Position numbers and translations under genes: made by a program | The notes under the pieces: model-generated | The model's database searches: none | Told to the model about the DNA's origin: nothing | What the model saw: the letters and a program-made list of their open reading frames with translations, nothing else | Assembly: GCA_030679145.1 (NCBI GenBank) | Contig: JAUXTU010000118.1 | Location: 1-64,000 of the forward strand | Length of the DNA: 64,000 nucleotides | Direction of reading: 5' to 3' | DNA from: Bacteroidota bacterium | GTDB lineage: Bacteria; Bacteroidota; Ignavibacteria; UBA10030; UBA8401 | Part shown: positions 25,714 through 34,551 of the stretch, piece by piece | Layout of the letters: every line of letters begins with the position of its first letter | How positions within the stretch are numbered: position 1 is the stretch's first letter

Positions 25714-26655
25714 TCACTCAACGATCTTATATTTTTCTTTATGTCCCGATTTTTTTAGAAGTTCGTTCACTTCCTTCTTAAGTTCAATCATCGTAAGTTC
25801 GCGCCCAACCGTAAGGCGGTGGAACCTCTCAAGCTCATTCATCTTATTCAGCAGCACTTCTTTCGCCTTTTTACGCTCGGTGATATCGTGAACGATGATC
25901 TGGATAGCAGGTCTTTTATCATAGACGATCGGAATTGCTTTTATTTCTACGTCAACTTCGGAACCATCCGATCGTATAATTTTTTCTTCTGCCATCGGCA
26001 ACGCCTTGCCCAACGTACTTGTTTCCGTCATTCTTTTCGCAATAAAATCTTTAGAATCAAAATGAAAATAATCGCCGACAGGCTTTCCAATCAATTTATC
26101 AACACTTGTGGTCCCCCAAAGCAATGCACTTGAAAAATTGGCAAAGACAATTTTCCCTTCGCTATAAATTACAATAGCATCCGGTGAACCTTCTATCAGC
26201 GAACGGTACTTTTGTTCACTCTCCTGCAATATCCCTTCCGCTTCTTTTCGTTTCTTTCTTTCCATTGCTTCTTCGAGCGCCCGCTGTACTGCAACGGGTA
26301 GCCGATCGGGTTTATCTTTTAGAATATAATCAACAGCTCCTTGTTTAATGAGCTCGATGGCAGTTTCTTCTCCTATAGATCCGGAGACACAAAGAAAGGG
26401 AGTACCAGGAGAGATGATACAGGCTAATTGTAATGCTTTGAATGCATTGAAACCGGGTAACTTAAAATCGGATAAAATAATATCATATGCTCGGCTGTGT
26501 AGTTTAGCGGTAAAATCGTTTTCAGTTTCAACGCGTTCAATCTTTAAATGAAAACCGGCATCGGTCAACAATTCGCAGATGATCTCGAAGTCACGTTCAG
26601 AATCTTCGAGCGACAACACGGCGAGTGGGGCACCCGGTTTAATTTTTTGAGTCAT
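25714..26655 (-). CDS. REC-PAS response regulator
   Basis: A 313-residue protein with an N-terminal receiver (residues about 10-130, Asp63 in DIILSDFKLPGFNA, KDKPDRLP region), a coiled-coil linker and one PAS domain (about 145-265), ending in HDITERKKAKE and the tail FHRLTVGRELTMIELKKEVN that closes many PAS sensor proteins. No enzyme or DNA-binding domain is visible, so it probably acts through protein contacts. The PAS domain is strikingly like the first PAS of the 10-PAS kinase (SPDAIVIYSEGKIVFAN here, SPDAIAIYSKGKIVFAN there), which suggests a recent domain copy. AGGAG eight bases before the ATG supports the start. Confidence 0.9.
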   Translation of the reverse strand: MTQKIKPGAPLAVLSLEDSERDFEIICELLTDAGFHLKIERVETENDFTAKLHSRAYDIILSDFKLPGFNAFKALQLACIISPGTPFLCVSGSIGEETAIELIKQGAVDYILKDKPDRLPVAVQRALEEAMERKKRKEAEGILQESEQKYRSLIEGSPDAIVIYSEGKIVFANFSSALLWGTTSVDKLIGKPVGDYFHFDSKDFIAKRMTETSTLGKALPMAEEKIIRSDGSEVDVEIKAIPIVYDKRPAIQIIVHDITERKKAKEVLLNKMNELERFHRLTVGRELTMIELKKEVNELLKKSGHKEKYKIVE

Positions 26656-26732
26656 AATATGCTCCTACAGTTTCAAGTTAATAACCGATGTTACGCAAGA
26701 TGGTTTTTTTTCGAAAAATATTGAGTTTCGTC

Positions 26733-26802
26733 ATTCCAGCGTACGCTGGAATCCACGTTTTTGAGTTATTGTTGCAAGATGGATGCCAGCTTTCGCTGGC
26801 AT
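26733..26802. repeat. BIME-like pair of palindromes
   Basis: Two hairpins in a 245-base gap: ATTCCAGCGTACGCTGGAAT (26733-26752, perfect palindrome) and ATGCCAGC-TTTC-GCTGGCAT (26783-26802), separated by 30 bases. The pattern GTCATTCCAGCGTACGCTGG resembles dispersed palindromic repeats seen in many bacterial genomes. It lies downstream of the receiver gene at 26901 and upstream of the REC-PAS gene, where it could also stabilise or end a transcript. Confidence 0.7.
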
Positions 26803-26900
26803 GGCAGCCCTTCTTTATTTGTTTTGTATAAAGTAAGTTAAGAATATTGTTTAAACAATGGTCATACTGAGCAAGATTTCCTGTTTAGTAATGTTATACC

Positions 26901-27338
26901 CTATTCTTTCGGCAGTTCATTGATCAACGCCCAGAATACTCCCACTTGTTTAACCGCGTAAATAAATTCTTTGAAATCCACCGGCTTCACCACAAATGCA
27001 TTGGTCCCTGAATCATAACTCTTTTTTAAGTCAGATTCTTCGCGGGACGATGTCAACATCACAACGGGAAGTTTTTTGAGCTGTTCATCTTTTCGAATTT
27101 CCTGCAGCACCTCCAAGCCGTCCATCCGCGGCATTTTAATATCCAGCAATACGACTGCCGGATGTTCTTGTTTGCGGTCTTTAAATTTCCCTTCGTACCG
27201 TAGATATTCCATTGCCTCTACACCATCCTGCACAACTGTAACACGATTCGCAAGATTCAATTCAGATAACGCTTCAAGTGTCAATTCGACATCGTGCGGA
27301 TTGTCTTCCACCAGCAGGATATCTTTTAGATTAGTCAT
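26901..27338 (-). CDS. Rcp1-like single-domain response regulator
   Basis: A 145-residue stand-alone receiver: VEDNPHDVELTLEAL acidic pocket, phosphoacceptor Asp66 in VVLLDIKMPRMDG, LTSS switch threonine and VKPVDF lysine. The extra loop around GKFKDRKQEHPAV is typical of the Rcp1 subfamily, whose members receive phosphate from PAS or phytochrome-type kinases. Its ATG overlaps the TGA of the kinase gene at 27335 (ATGA), with an AGGAG inside that gene, so translation is coupled and the kinase is the obvious partner. No output domain is present. Confidence 0.93.
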   Translation of the reverse strand: MTNLKDILLVEDNPHDVELTLEALSELNLANRVTVVQDGVEAMEYLRYEGKFKDRKQEHPAVVLLDIKMPRMDGLEVLQEIRKDEQLKKLPVVMLTSSREESDLKKSYDSGTNAFVVKPVDFKEFIYAVKQVGVFWALINELPKE

Positions 27339-30328
27339 GATTTCATCTCCTTTTGTTTGGGCATGGTAAAATAGAATGTTGCTCCCTTGTTCAATTCAGC
27401 CTCTGCCCACGTGCGTCCTCCATGCCGAAGAACAATGCGACGTACATTGGCAAGCCCTATACCGGTTCCTTCGAAATCTGCATGAGAATGCAATCGTTGA
27501 AACACACCGAACAATTTCTGTACATACTTCATATCAAAACCGACACCGTTATCACGCACATAAAATATATATTCCGTATCCTCGACAACGCTGCCAATTT
27601 CTATCCTGGCATGCTCTCTGGTCTTTGTGAATTTGACTGCATTCTGCAATAGATTTATCCAGACGAGTTTCACCATTGCTTTATCGCATAGCACGCGTGG
27701 TAGCGAACTAACGTTCCATTCGATCGTTCGGTTAGAATATTCATGTTGGAGAAATTTCAAAACATCTTGAGCCATCTCGTTCATATCAACATTTGACTCA
27801 ACCATTTCTGAACGGCTGGTTCGAGAAAATTGAAGCAAATCGTCAATGAGTGTTCCCATCTGACGCGCAGAATCGGCGATGGTATCAAGATAATGTTTTC
27901 CTTTTTCAGGAAGAGAGCCAGAGAAATGTTTGTTGAACAGATCCACATACCCATTGACATGCCGAAGCGGCGCACGTAAATCGTGTGAAACTGAATATGA
28001 GAATGCCTCAAGTTCCTTGTTGGCAGCTTCGAGTTGTGCAGTGCGTTGAATAACGCGTCGTTCCAGTTCTGCATTCAGATGTCGAATCTCTTCTTCCGCA
28101 TGTTTGCGTTCGGTAAGGTCCCTCATAATTACACAAACCATTTTTTTTCCGAGAGAATCGGAATACATTGATGTTCGTAAATCTGCTTCAAACTTTGTTC
28201 CATCTACCTTAATCATGGTAACTTCAGTTTGCGACTTTCCTGTTTCATCTCTTTCTTTTACATATGCCCATAAACGGGGATCGGTTTGATCGATCAGAGT
28301 CTTTCTTCCTAATTTACATATTTGCTCTTCTGTAGTGCCAAATAAAATACACGCGGCAAGGTTGGCAGCAAAAACAGTTCCATCAGGATATCCAAGAACA
28401 ACAGCATCCATACTGTTTTCGAAAAATGCCTTGTGTATTGCTTCGCTTTTACGCAACGCATTCTCCACCCGCTTGCGCTCGGTAATGTCGTCGGTCATTC
28501 CCATAATTCGCTCAACTTTTCCGTCAAGTCTTTTGATAGGCACAAACGAGGAGGAAAAAAGAAGTCCGTTGGATGCTTTGAATTCAAAGACTGAATCTTT
28601 TCCCTTCAATGCAGCCTTCAGCAACTCACTTATCCGTTCCTTGTCTTCATTTCCTACCGCATCGAGATATGGCATTCCCTGTATCGCACCTTCATCCTTC
28701 ACACCCATCATCTTCAAACCTGCTTTGTTCATGGAAGACAATTTACCTTGAAGATCTATCTCATGGATGCATATAGGCGAATGTTCAATCAATGTTCTAT
28801 ATCGTTCTTCACTGTTGCGTAATAGCATCTCTCCTCGCATACGTTCAGTAATATCAACATCAACTCCGCGATAGCCAATAAGATTATTGTTCTTGTCAAG
28901 AATTGGGAACCCGGTCGTCGAGAGAATAACTTTCCTTCCATCTTTATGAATGCTATCATTAATAAAATTTTTGAAATTTTCTTTGCGGGCAAACGCTTCA
29001 AAGGCTCCCTGTTTTAGCACTTCCCTTTTTTCCGGATCAAAAAAATCATAGAAATATTTAATACCAAGAATTTCTTTTTCTTCATAACCCAATAACTCTT
29101 TTACCATTGGACTTATATAGGTGTATTTACCACTACGATCCACTTCCCAAATCAATTCACGCGCGCCTTCAGATACTTGTTTAAATCGCAATTCACTTTC
29201 GCGTAATATTTCTTCAGAATGTTTTCGTTCGGTAATATCGCGTACAATACCTTGTACAGCAATTAATTCTCCCCTATCATTATAAATGGAAACAACGTTC
29301 TGTTCTATCCAGATTATTGCGCCATCCTTCTTTATCCATCGCAACTCTAAAGGGTTCTTGATAATTTTATTTTTTAAAGTAGAATTTATCAATTGGAGAT
29401 CATCTGGGTGAACTACTTTACTAACTATATCGGGATCGGCGTAATGTTCTTCCGGACTATAGCCATTAATCTTAATTGATGAAGGACTTACATAATCAAA
29501 TCCTTCTGTTGGAATAAATCGGTAAATATAAATTAAATCATTGGCTCGTTCTGAAATAAAATGGTATTTTTCTTCGCCCTTCCGAATAAGATTATTTTGC
29601 TGTTCAATTTTCAACATTGCTTCATTAAATGCTTTGCTCACAACTCCAACCTCATTATCAGTAACAATCGGAATTGGTTCATTCAACTGATGATTTCCCA
29701 ATCGTTCCGCACCGCTCAGCAATAAATTTAACTGCCGCAGCACAACATGCGAAAGTCCGAATGCGAACAATGTACCGATGAGTATTGCCGCTAGTGTGTA
29801 CAATAATCCTTGGCGATTGACGTATTCGATATGTATTTTCTCTATAGAAAGATTGTGTGCTATACGTGCCCAGCCTAAGAATGTTTTGTTTTCAAAAATG
29901 GGTGCAACGATCTCAATTTCTTCTTCGGAAGAAACAAGTTTTGTTATTCTTTGTGGTCCTTGTAAAAATGAAAGGCTTGCAGAGTCTTGCAGATATAAAC
30001 CAATTTTATTTTTATTGGAATGGCTTACTACACGCCCTTCTGGTGTCATAATCATTGCATAACTAATAGATTGATCTTCCGAAAAGGTTTCCAACACTTC
30101 TTGCAATCCTATCAGATCATGGGTTCGTAAATACTCTTTACTGCTCGATGCAAGTATAGTTATTTGAGATAATGTTTCAATATTTGCTTTTTCTATCAGA
30201 AATAATTTTTGACGTTGGGTAAGATCGTACACAAAAATAGTCATCAATAGTAAATGCACCATGGCGACACCAAGAACAAGTTGCCGGCGAATTGATTTCC
30301 CGATGATCCATCGGTATATTTTTTGCAT
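27335..30328 (-). CDS. Membrane PAS histidine kinase, partner of PhnD-like lipoprotein and Rcp1-like regulator
   Basis: A 997-residue sensor kinase. TM1 (16-36), an extracytoplasmic sensor of about 135 residues, TM2 (173-196) and a HAMP-like linker are followed by four PAS domains (ends RDITERKHSE, VDITERMRGE, DDITERKRVE, RDLTERKHAE), a coiled coil, a DHp of the phytochrome/Rcp1 type (FSYSVSHDLRAPLRHVNG) and an ATPase domain (NLLQNAVKFT, DNGVGFD, GTGIGLANVRRIV). Its ATG overlaps the TAA of the upstream binding-protein gene by one base, with a GGGAGG in front, and its TGA overlaps the next gene. The three-gene coupling suggests that the lipoprotein presents a ligand or ligand-loaded state to the kinase sensor domain. 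The ligand is not known. Confidence 0.93.
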   Translation of the reverse strand: MQKIYRWIIGKSIRRQLVLGVAMVHLLLMTIFVYDLTQRQKLFLIEKANIETLSQITILASSSKEYLRTHDLIGLQEVLETFSEDQSISYAMIMTPEGRVVSHSNKNKIGLYLQDSASLSFLQGPQRITKLVSSEEEIEIVAPIFENKTFLGWARIAHNLSIEKIHIEYVNRQGLLYTLAAILIGTLFAFGLSHVVLRQLNLLLSGAERLGNHQLNEPIPIVTDNEVGVVSKAFNEAMLKIEQQNNLIRKGEEKYHFISERANDLIYIYRFIPTEGFDYVSPSSIKINGYSPEEHYADPDIVSKVVHPDDLQLINSTLKNKIIKNPLELRWIKKDGAIIWIEQNVVSIYNDRGELIAVQGIVRDITERKHSEEILRESELRFKQVSEGARELIWEVDRSGKYTYISPMVKELLGYEEKEILGIKYFYDFFDPEKREVLKQGAFEAFARKENFKNFINDSIHKDGRKVILSTTGFPILDKNNNLIGYRGVDVDITERMRGEMLLRNSEERYRTLIEHSPICIHEIDLQGKLSSMNKAGLKMMGVKDEGAIQGMPYLDAVGNEDKERISELLKAALKGKDSVFEFKASNGLLFSSSFVPIKRLDGKVERIMGMTDDITERKRVENALRKSEAIHKAFFENSMDAVVLGYPDGTVFAANLAACILFGTTEEQICKLGRKTLIDQTDPRLWAYVKERDETGKSQTEVTMIKVDGTKFEADLRTSMYSDSLGKKMVCVIMRDLTERKHAEEEIRHLNAELERRVIQRTAQLEAANKELEAFSYSVSHDLRAPLRHVNGYVDLFNKHFSGSLPEKGKHYLDTIADSARQMGTLIDDLLQFSRTSRSEMVESNVDMNEMAQDVLKFLQHEYSNRTIEWNVSSLPRVLCDKAMVKLVWINLLQNAVKFTKTREHARIEIGSVVEDTEYIFYVRDNGVGFDMKYVQKLFGVFQRLHSHADFEGTGIGLANVRRIVLRHGGRTWAEAELNKGATFYFTMPKQKEMKS

Positions 30329-31266
30329 TATTTTTTCCCTCCCATTGCGGGTAACGATCCGAATAGGTTTTTATACTTTATCAAAAAAGTATTAACCCGT
30401 GCGGTATATTCTTTTTGCAACATTGGAACAAAGCGAGAAAGGTTAATTCGTTTCAAAATCTCTTTCCCTTCCCGATGGGTATGTAATTGGAATAGTATAT
30501 CAAAAAATATTTTACAATGTTGTTCCGGCACATCATTACGCACAACCAGTCCGTTATTAATCAACGGTTCTGTTTGCCATTGAATAGTAAGAGCACTATC
30601 AACTTCAGGATGGTCTTTCAAAAATGATTCCCATGGAGGCGGCCACGTACACCCTGCTTTGGTTTTTCCAAAATAAACATTCATAATGGAAGATTCTTGT
30701 GAACCAACGTAGAGACATTTTGCGTCTTTTTCCACATCTAAGCCATTTGTTTTTAAAAAATATTTCGGCATCATTGCCGCAGCAAGAGCTGTTGCCGATG
30801 GAAAACTGATCACCTCACCTCGCAGATCTTCAATCGACCGGATATGACTGTCCTTTCGCACCACGATAATTCCACGAAACCGTTCGTCATCTCCCATTTT
30901 TCCGAAAATTGTATAACCATATTGTAAGGATTGGATACTCTGATACGGATTTGGTATTGCAAACTGAAATTTTCGATTTTTCAGTTTCTCTTCAAAATGA
31001 GCATAATCCTTTGATGCTTCAAGACGAACAGAAAATTCTTTTGTATGCTGATTGATATAATCCACTAACGGCTGATAGACTTCAAAATAGCGACGAGAAT
31101 TATGGAGCGGATGAATGGCAAAAGTATACTCAACAATGACTGATTGCACTGTTGACTCTTTGCCATAGATTGGTGTACTTTCGCGTTTTGGTTGTTTGGT
31201 ACAGCTGAAATTCAAGATAGCAGTTACAATGAAAATGAAATGAAAAATAACAGAAGGAGTTTTCAT
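30328..31266 (-). CDS. PhnD-like (phosphate/phosphonate-type) substrate-binding lipoprotein
   Basis: A 312-residue exported protein with an N-terminal hydrophobic stretch followed by a cysteine (ILNFSC), which fits a relaxed lipoprotein box. The mature part follows the PhnD/PtxB family: FAIHPLHNSRRYFEVYQPLV near the start, a central FAIPNPYQSIQSL, RGIIVVRKDSHIRSIEDLRG and SFPSATALAAAMMPKYFL, then the second lobe. Family members bind phosphonate, phosphite or other small anions for ABC import, but no permease or ATPase gene is nearby. Instead the next gene, overlapping by one base, is a membrane histidine kinase, so a sensory role is more likely. Ligand contacts cannot be named from sequence alone. 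Confidence 0.88.
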   Translation of the reverse strand: MKTPSVIFHFIFIVTAILNFSCTKQPKRESTPIYGKESTVQSVIVEYTFAIHPLHNSRRYFEVYQPLVDYINQHTKEFSVRLEASKDYAHFEEKLKNRKFQFAIPNPYQSIQSLQYGYTIFGKMGDDERFRGIIVVRKDSHIRSIEDLRGEVISFPSATALAAAMMPKYFLKTNGLDVEKDAKCLYVGSQESSIMNVYFGKTKAGCTWPPPWESFLKDHPEVDSALTIQWQTEPLINNGLVVRNDVPEQHCKIFFDILFQLHTHREGKEILKRINLSRFVPMLQKEYTARVNTFLIKYKNLFGSLPAMGGKK

Positions 31267-31861
31267 ATAAAATTCTCGTTTATTGATAGGCGGTATAACT
31301 AAATCGAGATTTCGGGAAAACTATTACTCTGAGTGAAGCACAGATATTTTTTTACTGAACGTATTGAACCATTTTTAAAAAACAATATCTCTACCATGCA
31401 TTTGAAATCAAAAGGTTAACGGAATTACTCAAAGGCCATTTCTCTCCTGTTCGACATCTGCTTTCACAATAAGATAGGCAAAAGTAAACAAGCCCTCAAT
31501 GAGTTATCTTTATATTTTGTCTATCTGTCAAAACATTCAGACAATGTTATCCGTTCCTCAGCCTTAAATCATATTCTATTATTAATCTAGGACCACTCAT
31601 CTCTTCCAAATTTTTAATCAAAAAGATCTTTCTTTTTACAAGTAAAGAATGTGTAAATCTTCCTTACGCATTCATATCAGAACACATTTTTATTTTCGTC
31701 GTTTACCCCGACTTGAAGTATCCGATCTCATATAATTAATTACACTTTTGTAGAATTGTAAAAATGAGAAGCATAAGAACCTCACAAATTTCAAAATTTT
31801 TGACGTTTTTCTGTGGCACAATGATTGTTTATAAAGAGATAACTATAAAGAGGATACTACA
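31267..31861. other. Divergent intergenic region (595 bases)
   Basis: AT-rich, no credible reading frame. It separates the minus-strand lipoprotein operon from the plus-strand kinase and must carry promoters for both. The only clear signal I see is the sigma-54-like site at 31814-31829 facing the plus-strand gene. For the minus-strand operon no convincing core promoter was picked by eye. Confidence 0.6.
31814..31829 (+). promoter_or_regulatory. Sigma-54 (-24/-12) type promoter
   Basis: TGGCACAATGATTGTT matches the consensus TGGCACRNNNNTTGCW at all specified positions except the C of the -12 GC, which is T here. It ends 32 bases before the ATG at 31862, leaving room for a start of transcription and the AGAGGA ribosome binding site. 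A sigma-54 promoter would imply control by an AAA+ enhancer-binding activator, which is not encoded in the window. Confidence 0.6.
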
Positions 31862-33046
31862 ATGAACGCCACTTCAACTTCAACTCTTCGCCAACGCTCT
31901 TCCATTGAAGAGTTATACAAACAATCACAATACTTTACAAAACACCTTCAATATCAATATTTTTCAGATTCGCTTACTGAGTTCGTTACAATATTGAATA
32001 GCAACAGACAGATCGTGTTTTGTAATCAACCTTTAGTCACGTATCTCAACGCCGTTGATGCAAATGACATTATCGGAAAACGTCCGGGTGAGGCATTGCA
32101 TTGCCAACATTCTAATATCACTCCGGGAGGATGCGGTACAACGGAATTTTGTAAAATGTGCGGCGCATATCGTGCCATCATGCAAAGTCAACAAGGGAAA
32201 GAGAATATTCAAGAATGTCGGATCATATCAGAACCGGATACTAAAGCGCTGGATCTATCGGTTCATGCAACTCCATTCACCTATAACAATGAACCATTTA
32301 CCATCTTTGCGTTGACCGATATTGGAGATGAAAAGCGCCGAAAAGTGCTGGAGAGTCTGTTCTTTCACGACATTCTGAATATGGTCGGTGGTTTACTCGG
32401 ATATTCAGAACTGTTAAAAGATGCGTCAGCTGAAGAAGCAAAAGAATTTGCGCCGATCATGAGCAAACTCGTCTCAGATCTAAGCGATCAGATCACAGCA
32501 CAAAAGGAGCTTGCAAAAGCAGAACATAATACAACCAAGGTATCCCCGACAATGATCCATGCAAAAACATTCTTGGATTCCATCGTTCTTTCGCTCCGGA
32601 TGCATGCAGTATCAAAAGATAAGACCATCACAGTCGATCCGTCTGCAGAAGATTTTATCTTTGTCAGCGACGATAATATCTTACATCGTGTGATTGGAAA
32701 TTTAACAAAGAATGCACTTGAAGCAACAAATATTAACTCCACTGTGCAGATTTCTTGCAAACGAAAGGGGTCTGAAGTTCAATTCAGCGTTCATAACAAC
32801 GAAGAAATACCATACGAAGTTCAACTTCAGATCTTCCAACGGTCATTCTCAACAAAAGGAGATGGAAGAGGATTGGGAACATATAGTGTAAAGCTGTTTA
32901 CAGAACAATACCTTAACGGTGAGGTTTCATTTGTCTCAAACAAAGATGACGGCACAACGTTCACTGTTGAATTACCAATCTCTCTGGGCACTCCGAATAA
33001 TACTCAATCAAAAACGAGTGAAATGGTTGAAAGTGTCTTTGCATAA
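31862..33046 (+). CDS. Soluble histidine kinase with Cys-rich PAS domain
   Basis: A 394-residue kinase without transmembrane helices. The PAS domain (residues about 30-155) contains a cluster of Cys and His: HCQH (Cys81), PGGCG (Cys91) and EFCKMCG (Cys97, Cys100), a pattern that could hold a metal or iron-sulfur cluster or sense redox state. The DHp H-box is LFFHDILNMVGGLLGYSE (His169) and the ATPase domain has NLTKNALEAT and GDGRGLGTYSVKLF, with a weak G1 box. AGAGGA before the ATG supports the start. It is transcribed alone, opposite to its neighbours, from a sigma-54-like promoter, and ends before a strong hairpin. No cognate response regulator is adjacent. Confidence 0.9.
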   Translation: MNATSTSTLRQRSSIEELYKQSQYFTKHLQYQYFSDSLTEFVTILNSNRQIVFCNQPLVTYLNAVDANDIIGKRPGEALHCQHSNITPGGCGTTEFCKMCGAYRAIMQSQQGKENIQECRIISEPDTKALDLSVHATPFTYNNEPFTIFALTDIGDEKRRKVLESLFFHDILNMVGGLLGYSELLKDASAEEAKEFAPIMSKLVSDLSDQITAQKELAKAEHNTTKVSPTMIHAKTFLDSIVLSLRMHAVSKDKTITVDPSAEDFIFVSDDNILHRVIGNLTKNALEATNINSTVQISCKRKGSEVQFSVHNNEEIPYEVQLQIFQRSFSTKGDGRGLGTYSVKLFTEQYLNGEVSFVSNKDDGTTFTVELPISLGTPNNTQSKTSEMVESVFA

Positions 33047-33099
33047 AAAATCTGAAGAGAGGAATTTTAGGTCGGAATCCATATATCAATGCCTCATAA

Positions 33100-33150
33100 A
33101 AGTTCAGCGTTTTGAATCCCGCAATGAACGGAATTCAAAATGCTGAACTT
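33100..33150. terminator. Long hairpin between convergent genes (bidirectional terminator)
   Basis: An 18-base-pair inverted repeat, 33100-33117 with 33133-33150 (one G-U type mismatch), with a 15-base loop. It sits between the stop codons of the convergent genes ending at 33046 (+) and 33210 (-), where a terminator is expected. No long T-run follows the stem, so it is not a textbook intrinsic terminator. Confidence 0.65.
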
Positions 33151-33209
33151 CGGGCATGAAAGCTTTGCTTTTAGGCATATATTCTTACTGCCCAACGTGA
33201 GTTTACAAA

Positions 33210-34529
33210 TTATTTCTGCAGCAGCTCTGAAAGCTCTTTTTGATCGATCTTCAATGCACTCGCCGCTTTTTCCATTGCTTCATCTTCCGATTTTCCTACA
33301 CCCTTTGCGGAGAATTGTATTGACCCGCCAATAGAATTCGATGTATTATCTTTCAGATTCATTGTTGCTTCAAGAGTAAGAGTATATAACGTTCCAGCCA
33401 TTCCGTCGATCTTATTCAATCCGCTTGTGCTGAGTTCCACAATAATTGAATTATTGGACATCGTCACAACTTTATACCCAATCTGTGAAACCGCAGTAGA
33501 AAGTTTTGACGAAATATTGTCTGCAACTTTTTTATTCTTCGAATTTGTTAAGATTGAAAAAGCTTTGTCAGATAGTTGAGCTGTCCAGGAGAATGTTACC
33601 GAAGATTGATTAAGATTCTCGTCAAATTCCCTTCCAATGCTAACGATGGACACTTTTGCTTTCATTCTATTTCCGCTTCGAACACTGGTGGCGAATGTGG
33701 CCGCACCTTTTTCGTCCGTCAGTCCTTCGCCAAGTTTATTCTTTTCATCAAGAAGAAACATGACCGTAACACCAGAGCAAGGAACATCATTCACAGTAAC
33801 TGCAACAGTAAATGGTTGTGGAAATTTCTCTCCAATTTTTCCTTTTTGATTATCGCCGCTTTTCTTCTCTAATTTGATCTGAGAAAGAAATGTCCGGATA
33901 TCAGTTTGCAATGCAGCCGGATTGAACATTGACGGGAAAGAAAACGGAGCACGCGCCGCGGCATTATGCAGCACCTGTTTTGCAAATAACGGCGTGATCA
34001 CTTGCTTGATCTGATTGGTACTTTGAATTGCTTCATTCAATTTCCCTTTTGCAGCAAATTCTTTTGCCGCCGTTCTCAAATCACTTGCCTGTTTCCAGCC
34101 GCTCTCCAGTTCCGAGCGTAAACCTTGACTATATTTATCACGATTCAAAACAACAAGTGCATATGTAGTGGATGAAGCCTCATCAACAACTGTTTCGATA
34201 ACATCAGCACCGGTGATCTCATCACTGACTACTGTGCGTGATTGACGTTTGAAATCGGAATAGATCTGTTCATCATCATTCACGGAAAAATTCTGAGTCA
34301 CCGATCTGACCTCCGACTGCACCTGAACTCGAAGCTGTGAAACAATATCCGCCAGTGCGGCTTTTTTTGCAGATTCTGCACCGGTTGCTCCGCCGCCCGT
34401 TCCGATACCAATGATGTATTCTGATGTCGGATACTGAGGGTGATTGTGTGACGAAAACCATATAGGTATTTGTGCAGATGAAGTTGCAGCGGCCATCAAT
34501 ACAAGAACAAGGGTTGATATTTTTTTCAT
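33210..34529 (-). CDS. Exported LPP20-like protein
   Basis: A 439-residue protein with a clean signal peptide (MKKISTLVLVLMAAATSSAQ, probable cleavage before Gln). Residues about 20-165 fit the LPP20 domain: IPIWFSSHNHPQYPTSEYII, GIGTGGGATGAESAKKAAL, DIVSQLRVQVQSEVRS, and a C-terminal YALVVLNRDKY. The remainder (residues 165-439) contains a likely Ig-like beta-rich segment (about 235-290) and a second alpha/beta part. LPP20-domain proteins are exported envelope proteins of largely unknown function, related to FlgT. It is the last of three consecutive exported-protein genes with 14-22 base gaps. No cysteine follows the signal, so it is not a lipoprotein. Confidence 0.8.
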   Translation of the reverse strand: MKKISTLVLVLMAAATSSAQIPIWFSSHNHPQYPTSEYIIGIGTGGGATGAESAKKAALADIVSQLRVQVQSEVRSVTQNFSVNDDEQIYSDFKRQSRTVVSDEITGADVIETVVDEASSTTYALVVLNRDKYSQGLRSELESGWKQASDLRTAAKEFAAKGKLNEAIQSTNQIKQVITPLFAKQVLHNAAARAPFSFPSMFNPAALQTDIRTFLSQIKLEKKSGDNQKGKIGEKFPQPFTVAVTVNDVPCSGVTVMFLLDEKNKLGEGLTDEKGAATFATSVRSGNRMKAKVSIVSIGREFDENLNQSSVTFSWTAQLSDKAFSILTNSKNKKVADNISSKLSTAVSQIGYKVVTMSNNSIIVELSTSGLNKIDGMAGTLYTLTLEATMNLKDNTSNSIGGSIQFSAKGVGKSEDEAMEKAASALKIDQKELSELLQK

Positions 34530-34551
34530 ATTCTATCCTAAACGTTGATGA

